The notes: generated by a model not told the origin, from the sequence alone. DNA of 25,605 nt from Christensenella sp. UBA4636 (GCA_002405915.1 DHMS01000052.1:1-25605); one strand, 5' to 3'; numbered from the stretch's first letter, positions 16,062 through 24,084 are shown. Numbers and translations are program-made.

Positions 16062-16895
16062 ATGCCGAATGTAAGCTTTGAAAAATTAAAAAGTGCCGAT
16101 TATCGACTTATAGCCGCGGATATTGACGGAACGCTCGTGCCGTTCGGCGGACAAATGAGCGAAAAATCGATAAAAACTATCCGCGCTTTAAGCGAAAAAG
16201 GTTATATTTTCGTGCTTGCGACGGGCAGACCTTACGCGGGAGTTAAAGGCATAATCGAAAGTTGCGCTCTTTTAGATAATCCCGTTATAGTTTACAACGG
16301 CGCAGAAATTTACGTCGGCGGAGAAAGGGTTTACTCTTGCGTGTTACGCCCCGATATTTCCGAGAAGATTTGCGCCGAGGGGCGGAAGGTTGACGCGGAG
16401 ATTATTTGCTGGGTGGACGGCAAACTGTATGCCGAAAAGGAAAGTTTGTTTTTAACGGAGTACGTTTCTATTTCCAAAGTCGCGCCGATTATTGTTAAGG
16501 ACGTTTCCGTACTTGCCGAAAGCGGGGTTACGAAGTACCTTTACATGGTGGAAGAGGAACGAGTTAAGCCTTTGACCGAAAAAATGCGCGAAGTTTTGCC
16601 GGAAGTTAACGTTTATTCGTCGAGAAAACGGCTAATCGAATTCGTGCCGAAAGAGTGTTCTAAGGCGGAAGCGTTGAAAAAGGTTTGTGAAATAGTCGGC
16701 GTGGATAAAAGCCGCACGGTTGCGCTCGGCGACGGCGAAAACGATATCGATATGCTTAAATTTGCCGCGCTTGCGGTCGCGCCAGAAAACGCGAGCGACG
16801 AGGTAAAATGTGAAGCCGATATAATTTGCGAAAGCGCGGACGAAGACGGCGCGGAAAAGTTTTTGAGAAGGTTTTTAGGAGTAGGAAATGAGTAA
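16062..16895 (+). CDS. Cof-type HAD-IIB family phosphatase
   Basis: 277 residues, normal for Cof/YidA-type cytosolic sugar-phosphate or nucleotide phosphatases. Motif I is DIDGT with the nucleophile Asp20 and Asp22; motif II is LATGRP; a Lys of motif III lies near KAEALKKV; motif IV is GDGENDIDML. The long cap domain lies between motifs II and III. The open frame extends upstream to 15936, but the AAAGGAG site 10 nt before 16062, and the promoter at 16005-16033 inside that extension, fix the start. It overlaps the following AraC regulator by 8 nt and is thus co-transcribed with it. The substrate cannot be predicted. Confidence 0.92.
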   Translation: MPNVSFEKLKSADYRLIAADIDGTLVPFGGQMSEKSIKTIRALSEKGYIFVLATGRPYAGVKGIIESCALLDNPVIVYNGAEIYVGGERVYSCVLRPDISEKICAEGRKVDAEIICWVDGKLYAEKESLFLTEYVSISKVAPIIVKDVSVLAESGVTKYLYMVEEERVKPLTEKMREVLPEVNVYSSRKRLIEFVPKECSKAEALKKVCEIVGVDKSRTVALGDGENDIDMLKFAALAVAPENASDEVKCEADIICESADEDGAEKFLRRFLGVGNE

Positions 16896-17589
16896 AGGCG
16901 TAACGTTTGCGGCGGAAAACTTTCCGCTTGAAAATAAAAAAGGAAGGGCGCGCACGGGCTTTTTGATTTTGATAAAAAGAGGAACGGCAAGCCTGAAAGT
17001 CAGCAAAGCGGAGTTTTTGCTCGAAGCGAAGGGCGGAGCGTATATTCCGCAAAACAAAAATTACGAGATAAATTTTTCTTGCGCGTGCGAATGTGTTTCG
17101 GTGTTTTTCATTGATGAAAAATTTAAAAAGCCGTTTACTTTTACTCTCGGCGCGGACGGAGAGCTTTTGAAAATCTCTTGTTACGCCGCGCGGATTTTCG
17201 CTTGCGGAAACGAGGTCGGAGATAACGAAAAGGAAAGCTTAACCGAGCTTATTCTCTCGGCGATAGAAAAATGCGGCGAAAAGCATTCCGAAGTTGTGAC
17301 GGAGATAGAAAAAACTTTGCTTGCGCGGTTTAAAGAAGTAAATTTTGAATTGAGCGCGTATCTTGATTCGCTGCCCTTTTCACCCGATTATTTGCGCAAA
17401 CTTTTCCAAAAGGAAACCGGGGAAACTCCGCTTGCGTTTTTAACGCGGCTCCGCCTTTCTTACGCGAAAGCCTTGCTCGAAACGGGTAATTTTACGGTGA
17501 AAGAAGTTAGCTTTGCCGCGGGAATAAAGGACCCCTTATACTTTTCAAGATGCTTTAAGCAGCGTTACGGCGCAAGCCCGAAAAAATAA
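16888..17589 (+). CDS. AraC-family transcriptional regulator
   Basis: 233 residues. The N-terminal part (about 15-85) is a short cupin-like sensor domain (GFLILIKRGTASLKV, GGAYIPQNKNYEI). The C-terminal 90 residues are the AraC double helix-turn-helix: the first HTH is around LSAYLDSLPFSPDYLRKLFQ, followed by TGETPLAFLTRLRLSYAKAL; the second is VKEVSFAAGIKDPLYFSRCF followed by KQRYGASP. AGGAG lies just before the start, which overlaps the end of the HAD gene, so the two are translationally coupled. By family it should sense a small molecule, often a sugar, and activate a nearby operon; the target is not evident here. Confidence 0.92.
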   Translation: MSKGVTFAAENFPLENKKGRARTGFLILIKRGTASLKVSKAEFLLEAKGGAYIPQNKNYEINFSCACECVSVFFIDEKFKKPFTFTLGADGELLKISCYAARIFACGNEVGDNEKESLTELILSAIEKCGEKHSEVVTEIEKTLLARFKEVNFELSAYLDSLPFSPDYLRKLFQKETGETPLAFLTRLRLSYAKALLETGNFTVKEVSFAAGIKDPLYFSRCFKQRYGASPKK

Positions 17590-17632
17590 AAAATCATCGC
17601 AGAGAGGTAATACTCAACGCGATGATTTTTTT
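17590..17632 (+). terminator. Bidirectional terminator between AraC regulator and U32 gene
   Basis: AAAATCATCGC (17590-17600) pairs perfectly with GCGATGATTTT (17619-17629), with T's after it on both strands. Confidence 0.88.
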
Positions 17633-19775
17633 ATCTCAAATCTTTTACGAAGCGGGTGCTGTCGTTTTTGACAAGAGAGGCGTATTCGGTCGGGTTTTTG
17701 AAGCGAAGTTCAAAGTAGCAAGACTTGATTTTGTAGCGGGTGAAGCGGTAGGCGTTGCCGCGCTCGTCCTTGTATTCGAGCTTGCCGTCGTAAGTGCAGC
17801 GCGCGCACGAGGAGTTTTTTGCAACTTTGTACGGGCAGTGAACGGTCGTCATGAGCGGCGGGTTGCCGAGATACGTCGCGCCCGAGGTTTTTACTTTTTC
17901 TATCGAAGATATGCAATCTTTAAAACCGAAATTCAAAAGCTTTGCAATCGTCACGTCGTTGAAAACGTTCAAGCCGGTTCCGGCAATGCAGTCGCATAAT
18001 GTTAAAAACGAAAAGCCGTAATAGTTGTTTGCGACCACGCCGATATTTATGCCGCTTGTTTTTAAAGAAGCGACGAGCGAATAAAGATAGTCCGTTTCGT
18101 CGCCGCTTGCGACGGTGGGTAGATTAAGATAAACCGTGTCCGCATAACCTTTTGCGACTATCTTTTCTATAAGTTTTTTGACGGTTTCTTCCGAGTAATC
18201 GACGGGCGAAATTATTATTTTTTCGCCGCGGTTTATCGTGAAATTAGTGTTTTCGTCGATTATGATATAGTTGTCGGCGGGGAGTTTGAGTGGCGGCATT
18301 GAAAACTCTTTTAAAGGGGTTGCACTACTTTCTGTCGCGGGAGAATTGCTTTCGATTATCGCCGATTTAAGTTTTTCGGTCGCTTCGCGCCGTACTGCGT
18401 TCAAAGCCGAGCGAGGAACGAAAACTCCGTCGGTTATGAGCGTGAAACTATCGAGAATAAATTTTTCTTCGCCGAATTTTATTGCGCCGCGCGCCGAAAG
18501 CTCGTCGAGAGGGGCTTTTTCGGCTTTTTCGCAAACGCCGCCGTAAGCCGTAACTTTTATTCCGTTTGCCGAAAGCGTTACTTCGAGAGGTTTGCCCGCA
18601 ATAGCTTTAACGGCACAGTCGACGTCGATTTTGCGCTCCGTCGGCATTACGCTGTCTTCAAAAGCCTTGTCGAGCGTGCGGAAAACGATTGAATTTTCTT
18701 TTACCGGGCGAACGGTGTAAACGTAATATCCGTTATTCGCTATGTCCGCGTTTCCTACGCCGAGCGTTACGCCGCCTATATTAAGCCCGTCGCCCGCGAC
18801 TATTTTTTCTTTCGTTTCAATCAAAACACGGTAAACGTTCTTTAATTTTTTTACTTCTTTTGCTATGCCGATTTTGTTGCCCGCATAGTCGTTTACTTCG
18901 GGATTGATTACGTCGTCGCGCTTAAATAGATATGCTTGCTCGTTGTATGTTCCTCTGCTTGAAATTTTGCTAAGTGCCTCTATAAGTCGATTAACTTCGT
19001 TTTCTTCGTAATTTTCGACGGCGGTTTTGTAGAGCCTTACCGCGGCGGCGACGTAAGAGGGGCGTTTTAACCTGCCTTCGATTTTTAAGCTCGTAACCCC
19101 GAGAGAGCATAGATACGGCACGTTTTTGGCAAGGCATAAATCGCTCGGGGATAAGAGATAACCGCTTTTTTTGTCGGCTATATATTTGAGCCTGCAAAGT
19201 TGGCGGCAAAGCCCGCGGTTTCCGCTTGCACCGCATTTTACGCTTGAAATGTAGCAGTTGCCCGAAAAGCACACACATAGCGCGCCTTGAACGAAAAATT
19301 CCGTTTCTATCCCGAGCGCGATTATCTTTTTCAAGTCCTCCGCGCTCGTTTCGCGCGATAAAACGACGCGTGTAAAGCCTAAGTCCTTAAAAACCTTTGC
19401 GGCGCGGTAATTGTTAACGCCCGCTTGCGTGCTTGCATGCAATGTTGCGGCGGGGTAACGCTCTTTTATGAGGTTTGCCATGCCGAAGTCCTGCACGATA
19501 AACGCGTCGACTTTGGCTTTTGCGCACGCGTCGATTGTTTTCAAAAAATCGCTTATTTCTTCGTTTTTTACGAGCGTGTTGACGGTGACGTAAACCTTTA
19601 CGCCGAAAAGGTGGGCATAAGAAGTAATTTCGGAAATGTTTTCGTTTGTGAAGTTGTCGGCTTTTATTCTGGCGTTAAAGGAGCTTAGCCCGAGATAAAC
19701 GGCGTCCGCGCCCGCGTTGACGGCGGCGTAAAAACTCGCTTTATCTCCCGCCGGAGCAAGAATTTCTGTTTTCAT
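17631..19775 (-). CDS. Peptidase U32 family protein with DUF3656 region (RlhA-like)
   Basis: 714 residues. The N-terminal U32 domain is a TIM-barrel-like fold (ILAPAGDKASFYAAVNAGAD at the start, then AVYLGLSSFNAR). A cysteine cluster, Cys167, 169, 174, 181, 190 and 194, can bind an iron-sulfur cluster or serve prephenate-dependent hydroxylation. The middle region is DUF3656-like (EVNDYAGNKIGIAKEVKKLK), and a C-terminal repeat of the barrel carries further cysteines (VHCPYKVAKNSSCARCTYDG). Despite the name, characterised members (RlhA, TrhP) hydroxylate 23S rRNA or tRNA; the length and DUF3656 part favour an RlhA-like role. It lies convergent to the AraC gene. Its upstream region runs straight into the 134-bp tandem array, whose left boundary contains an extended -10 (TGTTATACT) facing this gene. 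Confidence 0.92.
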   Translation of the reverse strand: MKTEILAPAGDKASFYAAVNAGADAVYLGLSSFNARIKADNFTNENISEITSYAHLFGVKVYVTVNTLVKNEEISDFLKTIDACAKAKVDAFIVQDFGMANLIKERYPAATLHASTQAGVNNYRAAKVFKDLGFTRVVLSRETSAEDLKKIIALGIETEFFVQGALCVCFSGNCYISSVKCGASGNRGLCRQLCRLKYIADKKSGYLLSPSDLCLAKNVPYLCSLGVTSLKIEGRLKRPSYVAAAVRLYKTAVENYEENEVNRLIEALSKISSRGTYNEQAYLFKRDDVINPEVNDYAGNKIGIAKEVKKLKNVYRVLIETKEKIVAGDGLNIGGVTLGVGNADIANNGYYVYTVRPVKENSIVFRTLDKAFEDSVMPTERKIDVDCAVKAIAGKPLEVTLSANGIKVTAYGGVCEKAEKAPLDELSARGAIKFGEEKFILDSFTLITDGVFVPRSALNAVRREATEKLKSAIIESNSPATESSATPLKEFSMPPLKLPADNYIIIDENTNFTINRGEKIIISPVDYSEETVKKLIEKIVAKGYADTVYLNLPTVASGDETDYLYSLVASLKTSGINIGVVANNYYGFSFLTLCDCIAGTGLNVFNDVTIAKLLNFGFKDCISSIEKVKTSGATYLGNPPLMTTVHCPYKVAKNSSCARCTYDGKLEYKDERGNAYRFTRYKIKSCYFELRFKNPTEYASLVKNDSTRFVKDLR

Positions 19776-19918
19776 GTTATGTGCAAATTACCTTGTATAA
19801 TTAGTAAAAGTATAACATTGAAACGAGACAAAATGTTATTTTGTCGGCAACTATCGTTGCCATGCGCTTTGTCTTCGCCAAATCGCCGTTTCTGTTGAAA
19901 TACTGCGCTCGAAAACCC

Positions 19919-19947
19919 TTGCAAGCAAGTTTTCTCGCTTATATTAT
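19919..19947 (+). promoter_or_regulatory. Promoter-like element at end of array unit 1
   Basis: TTGCAA, a 17-nt spacer and TATTAT. The expected transcription start falls at about 19954, the first base of the unit 2 variable fold. The reverse strand of the same site reads TGTTATAAT, an extended -10, so the direction is not settled. The same element recurs at 20053-20081. Confidence 0.45.
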
Positions 19948-20186
19948 AACATTACACGGCTTACAAAAATAAATTTTTGTATTGCATTCGCAATTTGTTA
20001 TTTGCTAAACGCAAATAACAGCCGTTCGTTGAAATACTGCGCTCGAAAACCCTTGCAAGCAAGTTTTCTCGCTTGTATTATAACATTGAAACGAGACAAA
20101 ATGTTATTTTGTCGGCAACTGCCGTTGCCATGCGCTTTGTCTTCGCCAAATCGCCGTTTCTGTTGAAATACTGCGCTCGAAAATCC

Positions 20187-20215
20187 TTGCAAGCAAGTTT
20201 TCTCGCTTGTATTAT
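20187..20215 (+). promoter_or_regulatory. Array-derived promoter candidate for bioY
   Basis: Third copy of TTGCAA-N17-TATTAT, at the end of array unit 3, pointing to bioY with a leader of roughly 105 nt. A weaker alternative (TTGCTA, 18 nt, TACTAT) lies at 20244-20273. No BirA operator is recognised. Confidence 0.4.
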
Positions 20216-20327
20216 AACAAATTAAGAGAGAAAAAGCAAAATTTTGCTAATGGTTTTCAAAAAGCTTTACTATATTCTCTAAAAATGCTAAAATGTTCTC
20301 GAAAAACTAAACAAAGGAAGTGTTAAT

Positions 20328-20912
20328 ATGGATAACAAAACCGCAACTACGCCCGAAGAGGGCAAAAAACAATCCGTAAAAACAAAGAAAAACTTAACCA
20401 AAGAGATAGCTTACACCGGCTTAGCCGCCGCAATATTGTGCGTGCTTGCTCCGCTTTCGATTCCGATAGGACCGGTCCCGTTGACGCTTGCGACGCTCGC
20501 AGTGTTCTTCGTTTCCGCCTCGCTCGGTTGGAAAAAGGGAACTATTGCGGTAATCGTTTACATTCTGCTCGGTTTGACGGGGCTGCCTGTTTTTTCGTCT
20601 TTTAACGGCGGCGTGGGAGTCGTTGCCGGTCCTACCGGAGGGTACATAGTCGGCTATATACCGTGTGCGTTTTTGACGGGGCTTTTGGTCGATTTGTTCG
20701 GGAAGCATAAATTCGTTTATCCTCTCGCAATGGTAGCCGGGCTTGCCGCTTGTTATTTATTCGGAACGATATGGTTTTCTATAAGCCAACAGGTTACGTT
20801 CGTTGCGGCTCTTTCTACTTGCGTTGTGCCGTTTCTTGTTTTTGACTCGATAAAAATTGTAGCGGCTTCCGCTCTTTCGATAATTATCAGAGGTATCGTG
20901 TTTAAAAAATAA
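20328..20912 (+). CDS. bioY: Biotin ECF transporter S component BioY
   Basis: 194 residues. After a charged N-terminal stretch of about 24, six helices follow with the BioY signatures: PIGPVPLTLATLAVFFVSAS, the aromatic-poor LLGLTGLPVFSSFNGGVGVV, and AGPTGGYIVGYIPCAF. BioY captures biotin and imports it with the ECF energising module or, in some bacteria, alone. No ecf module or biotin synthesis gene is nearby. AAAGGAAG gives a well-placed ribosome binding site. Transcription may begin in the last unit of the adjacent 134-bp array. Confidence 0.94.
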   Translation: MDNKTATTPEEGKKQSVKTKKNLTKEIAYTGLAAAILCVLAPLSIPIGPVPLTLATLAVFFVSASLGWKKGTIAVIVYILLGLTGLPVFSSFNGGVGVVAGPTGGYIVGYIPCAFLTGLLVDLFGKHKFVYPLAMVAGLAACYLFGTIWFSISQQVTFVAALSTCVVPFLVFDSIKIVAASALSIIIRGIVFKK

Positions 20913-20963
20913 GATTGCCGATAATCGACTTATAGCGCAACTTTTTACAAAAGACAACTAACG

Positions 20964-20992
20964 AAGCCGCGACGAAACGAACGCCGCGGCTT
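20964..20992. other. GC-rich hairpin between bioY and MFS gene
   Basis: AAGCCGCG and CGCGGCTT form a perfect 8-bp stem. Only TTT follows, so it is a poor terminator; it may protect the bioY mRNA end or be a weak terminator. Confidence 0.4.
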
Positions 20993-21036
20993 TAAAAAAC
21001 ATATATTAAGAGTATATAAGCGTAAAGGATATTTTT

Positions 21037-22245
21037 ATGGTTTTAAAATCATACGGCGCGACGGTAAAAGCCTGCTTTGTGGGATATATCGTGCAAGCGA
21101 TTGCAAACGTGTTTGCGCCGCTTTTGTTTTTGACTTTTATAAACGATTACGGATTGGGGCTTGAAAAAGTTACCCTTTTGACGACGATAAACTTCGGCGT
21201 TCAACTCGTTATAGATTTGGCTTCGGCGTTTTTCGTGGATAAAATCGGGTACAGAATTTCAATGGTCGCGGCGCACGCTTTCGCCGCAACGGGCTTGATA
21301 CTTTTGTCGTTCTTACCCGACGTAATGCCGCCGTTTATAGGGCTTTTGATGTCCGTATTCTTTTACGCGGTCGGCGGCGGGCTTTTGGAAGTCGTAGTTA
21401 GTCCCGTGGTCGAGGCTTGTCCCGGCGAAAACAAGGACAAAAGAATGAGTTTGCTTCATTCCTTTTACAGTTGGGGAAGCGTTGCCGTAATAGGGCTTTC
21501 AAGCTTGTTCTTCTTCCTTTTCGGCGTTGAAAACAGAAGAATTTTGTGCCTTTTGTGGGCAATCGTGCCGCTTTTGAACGGAATCGTTTTTATATTTGTT
21601 CCGTTTGCCGATATAGTGGAAGAGGGCGAAAAAGGGCTTAGCGTTAAGGAAGTTGTCAAAAACAAATACTTTTTGGCGTTTGCAGTGGCCATTTTGTGCG
21701 CGGGCGCGACAGAAGCCGCCGTCGCGCAGTGGGCGAGTTCGTTCGTCGAAAAAAGCCTTGCGCTCCCGAAAGCCGTGGGAGATATCTTGGGCCCGTGCCT
21801 CTTTGCCGCGTGCATGGGGCTTAGCCGAGTGTTGTACGGCAAGAGTAAAAGCAAAAAAAATCTGTTCAGAATAATGGCTTTGAGCGGCGCGGGGTGTGTC
21901 GTCGCGTACGCGCTAATTGTCTTTGCTCCGCTCGATATCGCCGCGCTTTTCGGTATGGCGTTGTGCGGCTTTTCGGTCGGCGTGCTTTGGCCGGGAACGT
22001 TCAGCGCGGCTTCGCTTAGAGTAAAAAACGGCGGAAACGCAATGTTCGCGCTACTTGCTTTGGCGGGCGATATAGGCTGCATGAGCGGTCCTACGCTCGT
22101 CGGGTTTGTTTCGAAAGCCTTTGACGAAAACTTGCGCGCGGGTATTTTGTTTGCTATAATCTTCCCCGTAGTGCTTACGGTTATACTTATTCTTTTACGC
22201 AAAAACACCGTTAAAAAGGCGGCGGAAGCAGTTTCCGACAAGTAA
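21037..22245 (+). CDS. Major facilitator superfamily transporter
   Basis: 402 residues with about 12 membrane helices. The basic loop-2 region (FFVDKIGYRISMVAA) follows the MFS D-x-x-G-x-R pattern, and HSFYSWGSVAVIG in helix 5 and GAGCVVAYALIVFAPLDIAA in the second half are typical of sugar-porter-like or FucP-like MFS members. Acidic and polar residues inside helices are few (Glu in GGGLLEVVVSP and GATEAAVAQWASSF), and both are of the sort that line a substrate path. AAAGGA lies 7 nt before the start. No catabolic gene is adjacent, so the substrate is unknown. The gene has its own terminator. Confidence 0.9.
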   Translation: MVLKSYGATVKACFVGYIVQAIANVFAPLLFLTFINDYGLGLEKVTLLTTINFGVQLVIDLASAFFVDKIGYRISMVAAHAFAATGLILLSFLPDVMPPFIGLLMSVFFYAVGGGLLEVVVSPVVEACPGENKDKRMSLLHSFYSWGSVAVIGLSSLFFFLFGVENRRILCLLWAIVPLLNGIVFIFVPFADIVEEGEKGLSVKEVVKNKYFLAFAVAILCAGATEAAVAQWASSFVEKSLALPKAVGDILGPCLFAACMGLSRVLYGKSKSKKNLFRIMALSGAGCVVAYALIVFAPLDIAALFGMALCGFSVGVLWPGTFSAASLRVKNGGNAMFALLALAGDIGCMSGPTLVGFVSKAFDENLRAGILFAIIFPVVLTVILILLRKNTVKKAAEAVSDK

Positions 22246-22265
22246 ATATTTGAAATATAAGAAAA

Positions 22266-22307
22266 CCGCGTATTTAGCCGATAACGGGCTTATACGCGGG
22301 CTTTTTT
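22266..22307 (+). terminator. Terminator of the MFS gene
   Basis: CCGCGTA (22266-22272) pairs with TACGCGG (22293-22299), with an inner GCC/GGC stem, followed by TTTTTT. The inner part includes a recurring motif also found after two other genes. Confidence 0.82.
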
Positions 22308-22322
22308 ATTCTTTTAACCGTT

Positions 22323-23045
22323 TTATTTTCTTTTTCTCGACGAAGAAATGAGAATGAGAAAACGCAAAAGGTAGAGGAAGGAAACGACGAGGGAAGCAAC
22401 GTAAGTGAGAGCCGCGGCGGTCAAAACTCTGCGCGCGCCCGAAAGCTCTTTGCCTTCGAGAAAGTTTTCTTCTTTAAGCATTTTCATGGCTCTTGACGAC
22501 GCGCCTATTTCGACGGGGAGCGTTACGAGCGCGAAGATTGTCGAGAGGGAGTAGAGGAGTATGCCGAACGCAAGAACGTACGAACCGAAATTTTGCGTGC
22601 CTGCCATAATCCATTCGAGGATAAGCCCTACAATCGCGACGGGAACGGCAAGGCGGGAACCTATGTTCGTCACGGGAACGAGGAAGGAGCGGAGCTTCAA
22701 AAGAGAGCTGTTTTCGTACTGTTGGCAAGCGTGTCCGCATTCGTGCGCGGCAACGCCGAGCGCGGCTATGCTTGACGAGCTGTAAACGCTATCCGATAGC
22801 GACAAAACGTCCGTTTTCGGGTTGTAATTGTCCGTTAAAGAGCCTGAAATCGGTTGAACGTCAACGCTTACGCAATTGTGGTCGCGGAGCATTTTTCGGC
22901 TTGCTTCGTCCGCCGTAATCCCCGAAGAAGCGTAACGCTTGGAGTATTTTGAAAAAGTTGTTTTCACGAGAATCTGCGCGATGAACGCAAGTATTATCCC
23001 GGGAATTAAAATTATAAACGTGCCGTAGTAGAGTATATAAAACAA
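22323..23045 (-). CDS. YugP-like neutral zinc metallopeptidase, membrane bound
   Basis: 240 residues (Zn_peptidase_2 family). One N-terminal helix (about 6-27) and three further helices (about 120-200 and the C-terminal end) anchor it. The zinc site is HECGH (101-105) in AALGVAAHECGHACQQ, with the family motif DVLSLSDSVYSSSSIAALG before it. The role of the family is unclear; it is common in Bacillota. The start codon is TTG at 23045, with GAGAGGT 7 nt upstream; no better ATG exists nearby. It has a near-consensus promoter and stands alone. Confidence 0.93.
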   Translation of the reverse strand: MFYILYYGTFIILIPGIILAFIAQILVKTTFSKYSKRYASSGITADEASRKMLRDHNCVSVDVQPISGSLTDNYNPKTDVLSLSDSVYSSSSIAALGVAAHECGHACQQYENSSLLKLRSFLVPVTNIGSRLAVPVAIVGLILEWIMAGTQNFGSYVLAFGILLYSLSTIFALVTLPVEIGASSRAMKMLKEENFLEGKELSGARRVLTAAALTYVASLVVSFLYLLRFLILISSSRKRK

Positions 23046-23076
23046 TATAATTACCTCTCCGAACAGGATTTATTTA

Positions 23077-23105
23077 AGTATACATTGAAACTTCGCTTTT
23101 GTCAA
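23077..23105 (-). promoter_or_regulatory. Promoter of the YugP-like gene
   Basis: On the minus strand TTGACA, a 17-nt spacer and TATACT, about 32 nt before the TTG start. Confidence 0.82.
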
Positions 23106-23234
23106 TCGCAGAAAGTAAAAAACGGCGTAAACGGCTATTTGAGAATCGGAAAACTTTTTGTTATACGGTACAATATATTTCCTTAAAGGATAAAAATATG
23201 GTTTTTTATCATAATAAAAATTTGCGAGGTAAAA

Positions 23235-23729
23235 ATGCGTCTTACGAGAATTATTACGGCAGACCAACCGCTGTTTAAAAAGGCGGTAGAACTTTATAAT
23301 ATTGGTTTTCCCGAGTACGAGCAGAGAAAATTCGCTGCGCAGATTAAAATTCTTGCGGATACCGAGTATCGTTTCTATGTCGTTTGCGATAACGAAAATT
23401 TTGTCGGCGAGATTTTGTACCGGGAGTTTGAAGAATTTATTTATATAGAACATTTTTGCGTCGCTCCGTTAATGCGCAATCGGGGGTACGGGCAAAAGAT
23501 TCTCTCTTTATTGCCTAAAAAAACGTTTATTTTGGAAATAGACCCGCTCGAAAACGATATTTCTACGCAGAGAAAAGGCTTTTATGAGCGTTGCGGCTTT
23601 GTCGAAAATCCGTTTTCGCATATACATTCGCCGTATAGGAAGGGCAATGCGGGGCATCGTCTCGCGGTAATGAGTTCGCCGCACGTTTTGACGCCGAAAG
23701 AATATAACGATTTTTTGAAACTTTTGTAA
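23235..23729 (+). CDS. GNAT-family N-acetyltransferase
   Basis: 164 residues, a single GNAT domain. The acetyl-CoA binding motif is HFCVAPLMRNRGYGQKIL, with the R-x-x-G-x-G core RNRGYG at 81-86. It is followed by the beta-strand FILEIDPLEND and the late GFYERCGFVENP motif typical of the family. The acceptor is unknown. GAGGT precedes the ATG by 4-5 nt. It lies divergent from the YugP-like gene. No clear terminator follows before the folded leader-like region at 23763. Confidence 0.9.
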   Translation: MRLTRIITADQPLFKKAVELYNIGFPEYEQRKFAAQIKILADTEYRFYVVCDNENFVGEILYREFEEFIYIEHFCVAPLMRNRGYGQKILSLLPKKTFILEIDPLENDISTQRKGFYERCGFVENPFSHIHSPYRKGNAGHRLAVMSSPHVLTPKEYNDFLKLL

Positions 23730-23762
23730 ATGCGGTTATGTCCGAGAAAAATATTTAAAAAT

Positions 23763-23935
23763 GCAAAAGCCGAAGCGTTTTGGCTTGCTGTCGCGCCGAG
23801 ACGGTAAACGGCTGGTGAAAGTGAGATGTATCCTTGCAAAGAATTACAGGCGTCGCCAAGCGGTTTAGCGGCGAACATCCCGTTTCGCTCGGTCTTCAAA
23901 GCGGACCTTTTTATCCGAGTTTAATTAACGGTATA
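23763..23935 (+). ncRNA. Candidate structured leader RNA, T-box Stem I-like
   Basis: Between the GNAT gene and the following pseudogene is a GC-richer folded stretch. CCGAG (23796-23800) pairs with CTCGG (23888-23892) and CGG with CCG just inside. A GGCTGGTGAAAG segment follows the 5' strand, and GAACATCCC sits on the 3' strand. These resemble the GAG..GG-TGGTGA..AG and GAAC-codon-CC elements of T-box Stem I, with ATC (Ile) at 23877-23879 as the apparent specifier. The hallmark antiterminator sequence (TGGNACCGCG) was not found downstream, so this would be a truncated or atypical T-box, or another RNA. Confidence 0.35.
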
Positions 23936-23994
23936 ATCTTGCTTAAAACAACTTTTATTTACAAAAACTTTACAAAAACTAAACGTTTTATTAG

Positions 23995-24023
23995 TTGTAA
24001 AGTATATTGAAAAATGATAAAAT
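23995..24023 (+). promoter_or_regulatory. Promoter of the 4Fe-4S pseudogene
   Basis: TTGTAA, a 17-nt spacer and TAAAAT, followed by an intact AAAGGAAG ribosome binding site at the pseudogene start. Confidence 0.5.
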
Positions 24024-24084
24024 TAGATATAATAATAAGATTAGATATATAAAGAAGTAAATTAAGAGGAAGAAAAAGGAAGCA

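Larger units (their letters stand above)
19811..20218. repeat. Tandem array of three 134-bp units with alternate cloverleaf-like variable parts
   Basis: TATAAC boundaries lie at 19811, 19945, 20079 and 20213, exactly 134 bp apart. In each unit a variable part of about 74 nt is followed, at offset 83, by a constant part (GTTGAAATACTGCGCTCG and onward) containing hairpin GAAAA-CTTGC-AA-GCAAG-TTTTC. Units 1 and 3 differ at only a few bases, mostly in loops. Unit 2 has an unrelated variable part of the same length. Both types can be drawn as one closing stem and three hairpins. Unit 1: 19820-19825/19887-19892, 19827-19845, 19846-19861 and 19864-19886. Unit 2: 19956-19961/20020-20025, 19962-19981, 19982-19993 and 19997-20019. 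There is no credible ORF. It may be tandem small RNA genes or structured DNA. Confidence 0.85.

Noticed and set aside
19998..20192. 64-codon open frame across two array units
   Set aside because: It crosses the constant hairpin and both variable types; no ribosome binding site and no coding bias.
19811..20218. Array considered as CRISPR, integron attC sites or tRNA genes
   Set aside because: Variable parts repeat (units 1 and 3), there is no GTTRRRY core or integrase, and the folds lack a T-loop, CCA and an anticodon arm.
23582..23899. 105-codon minus-strand open frame over the T-box-like region
   Set aside because: It overlaps the GNAT gene antisense and a palindromic RNA-like region; no ribosome binding site was seen.
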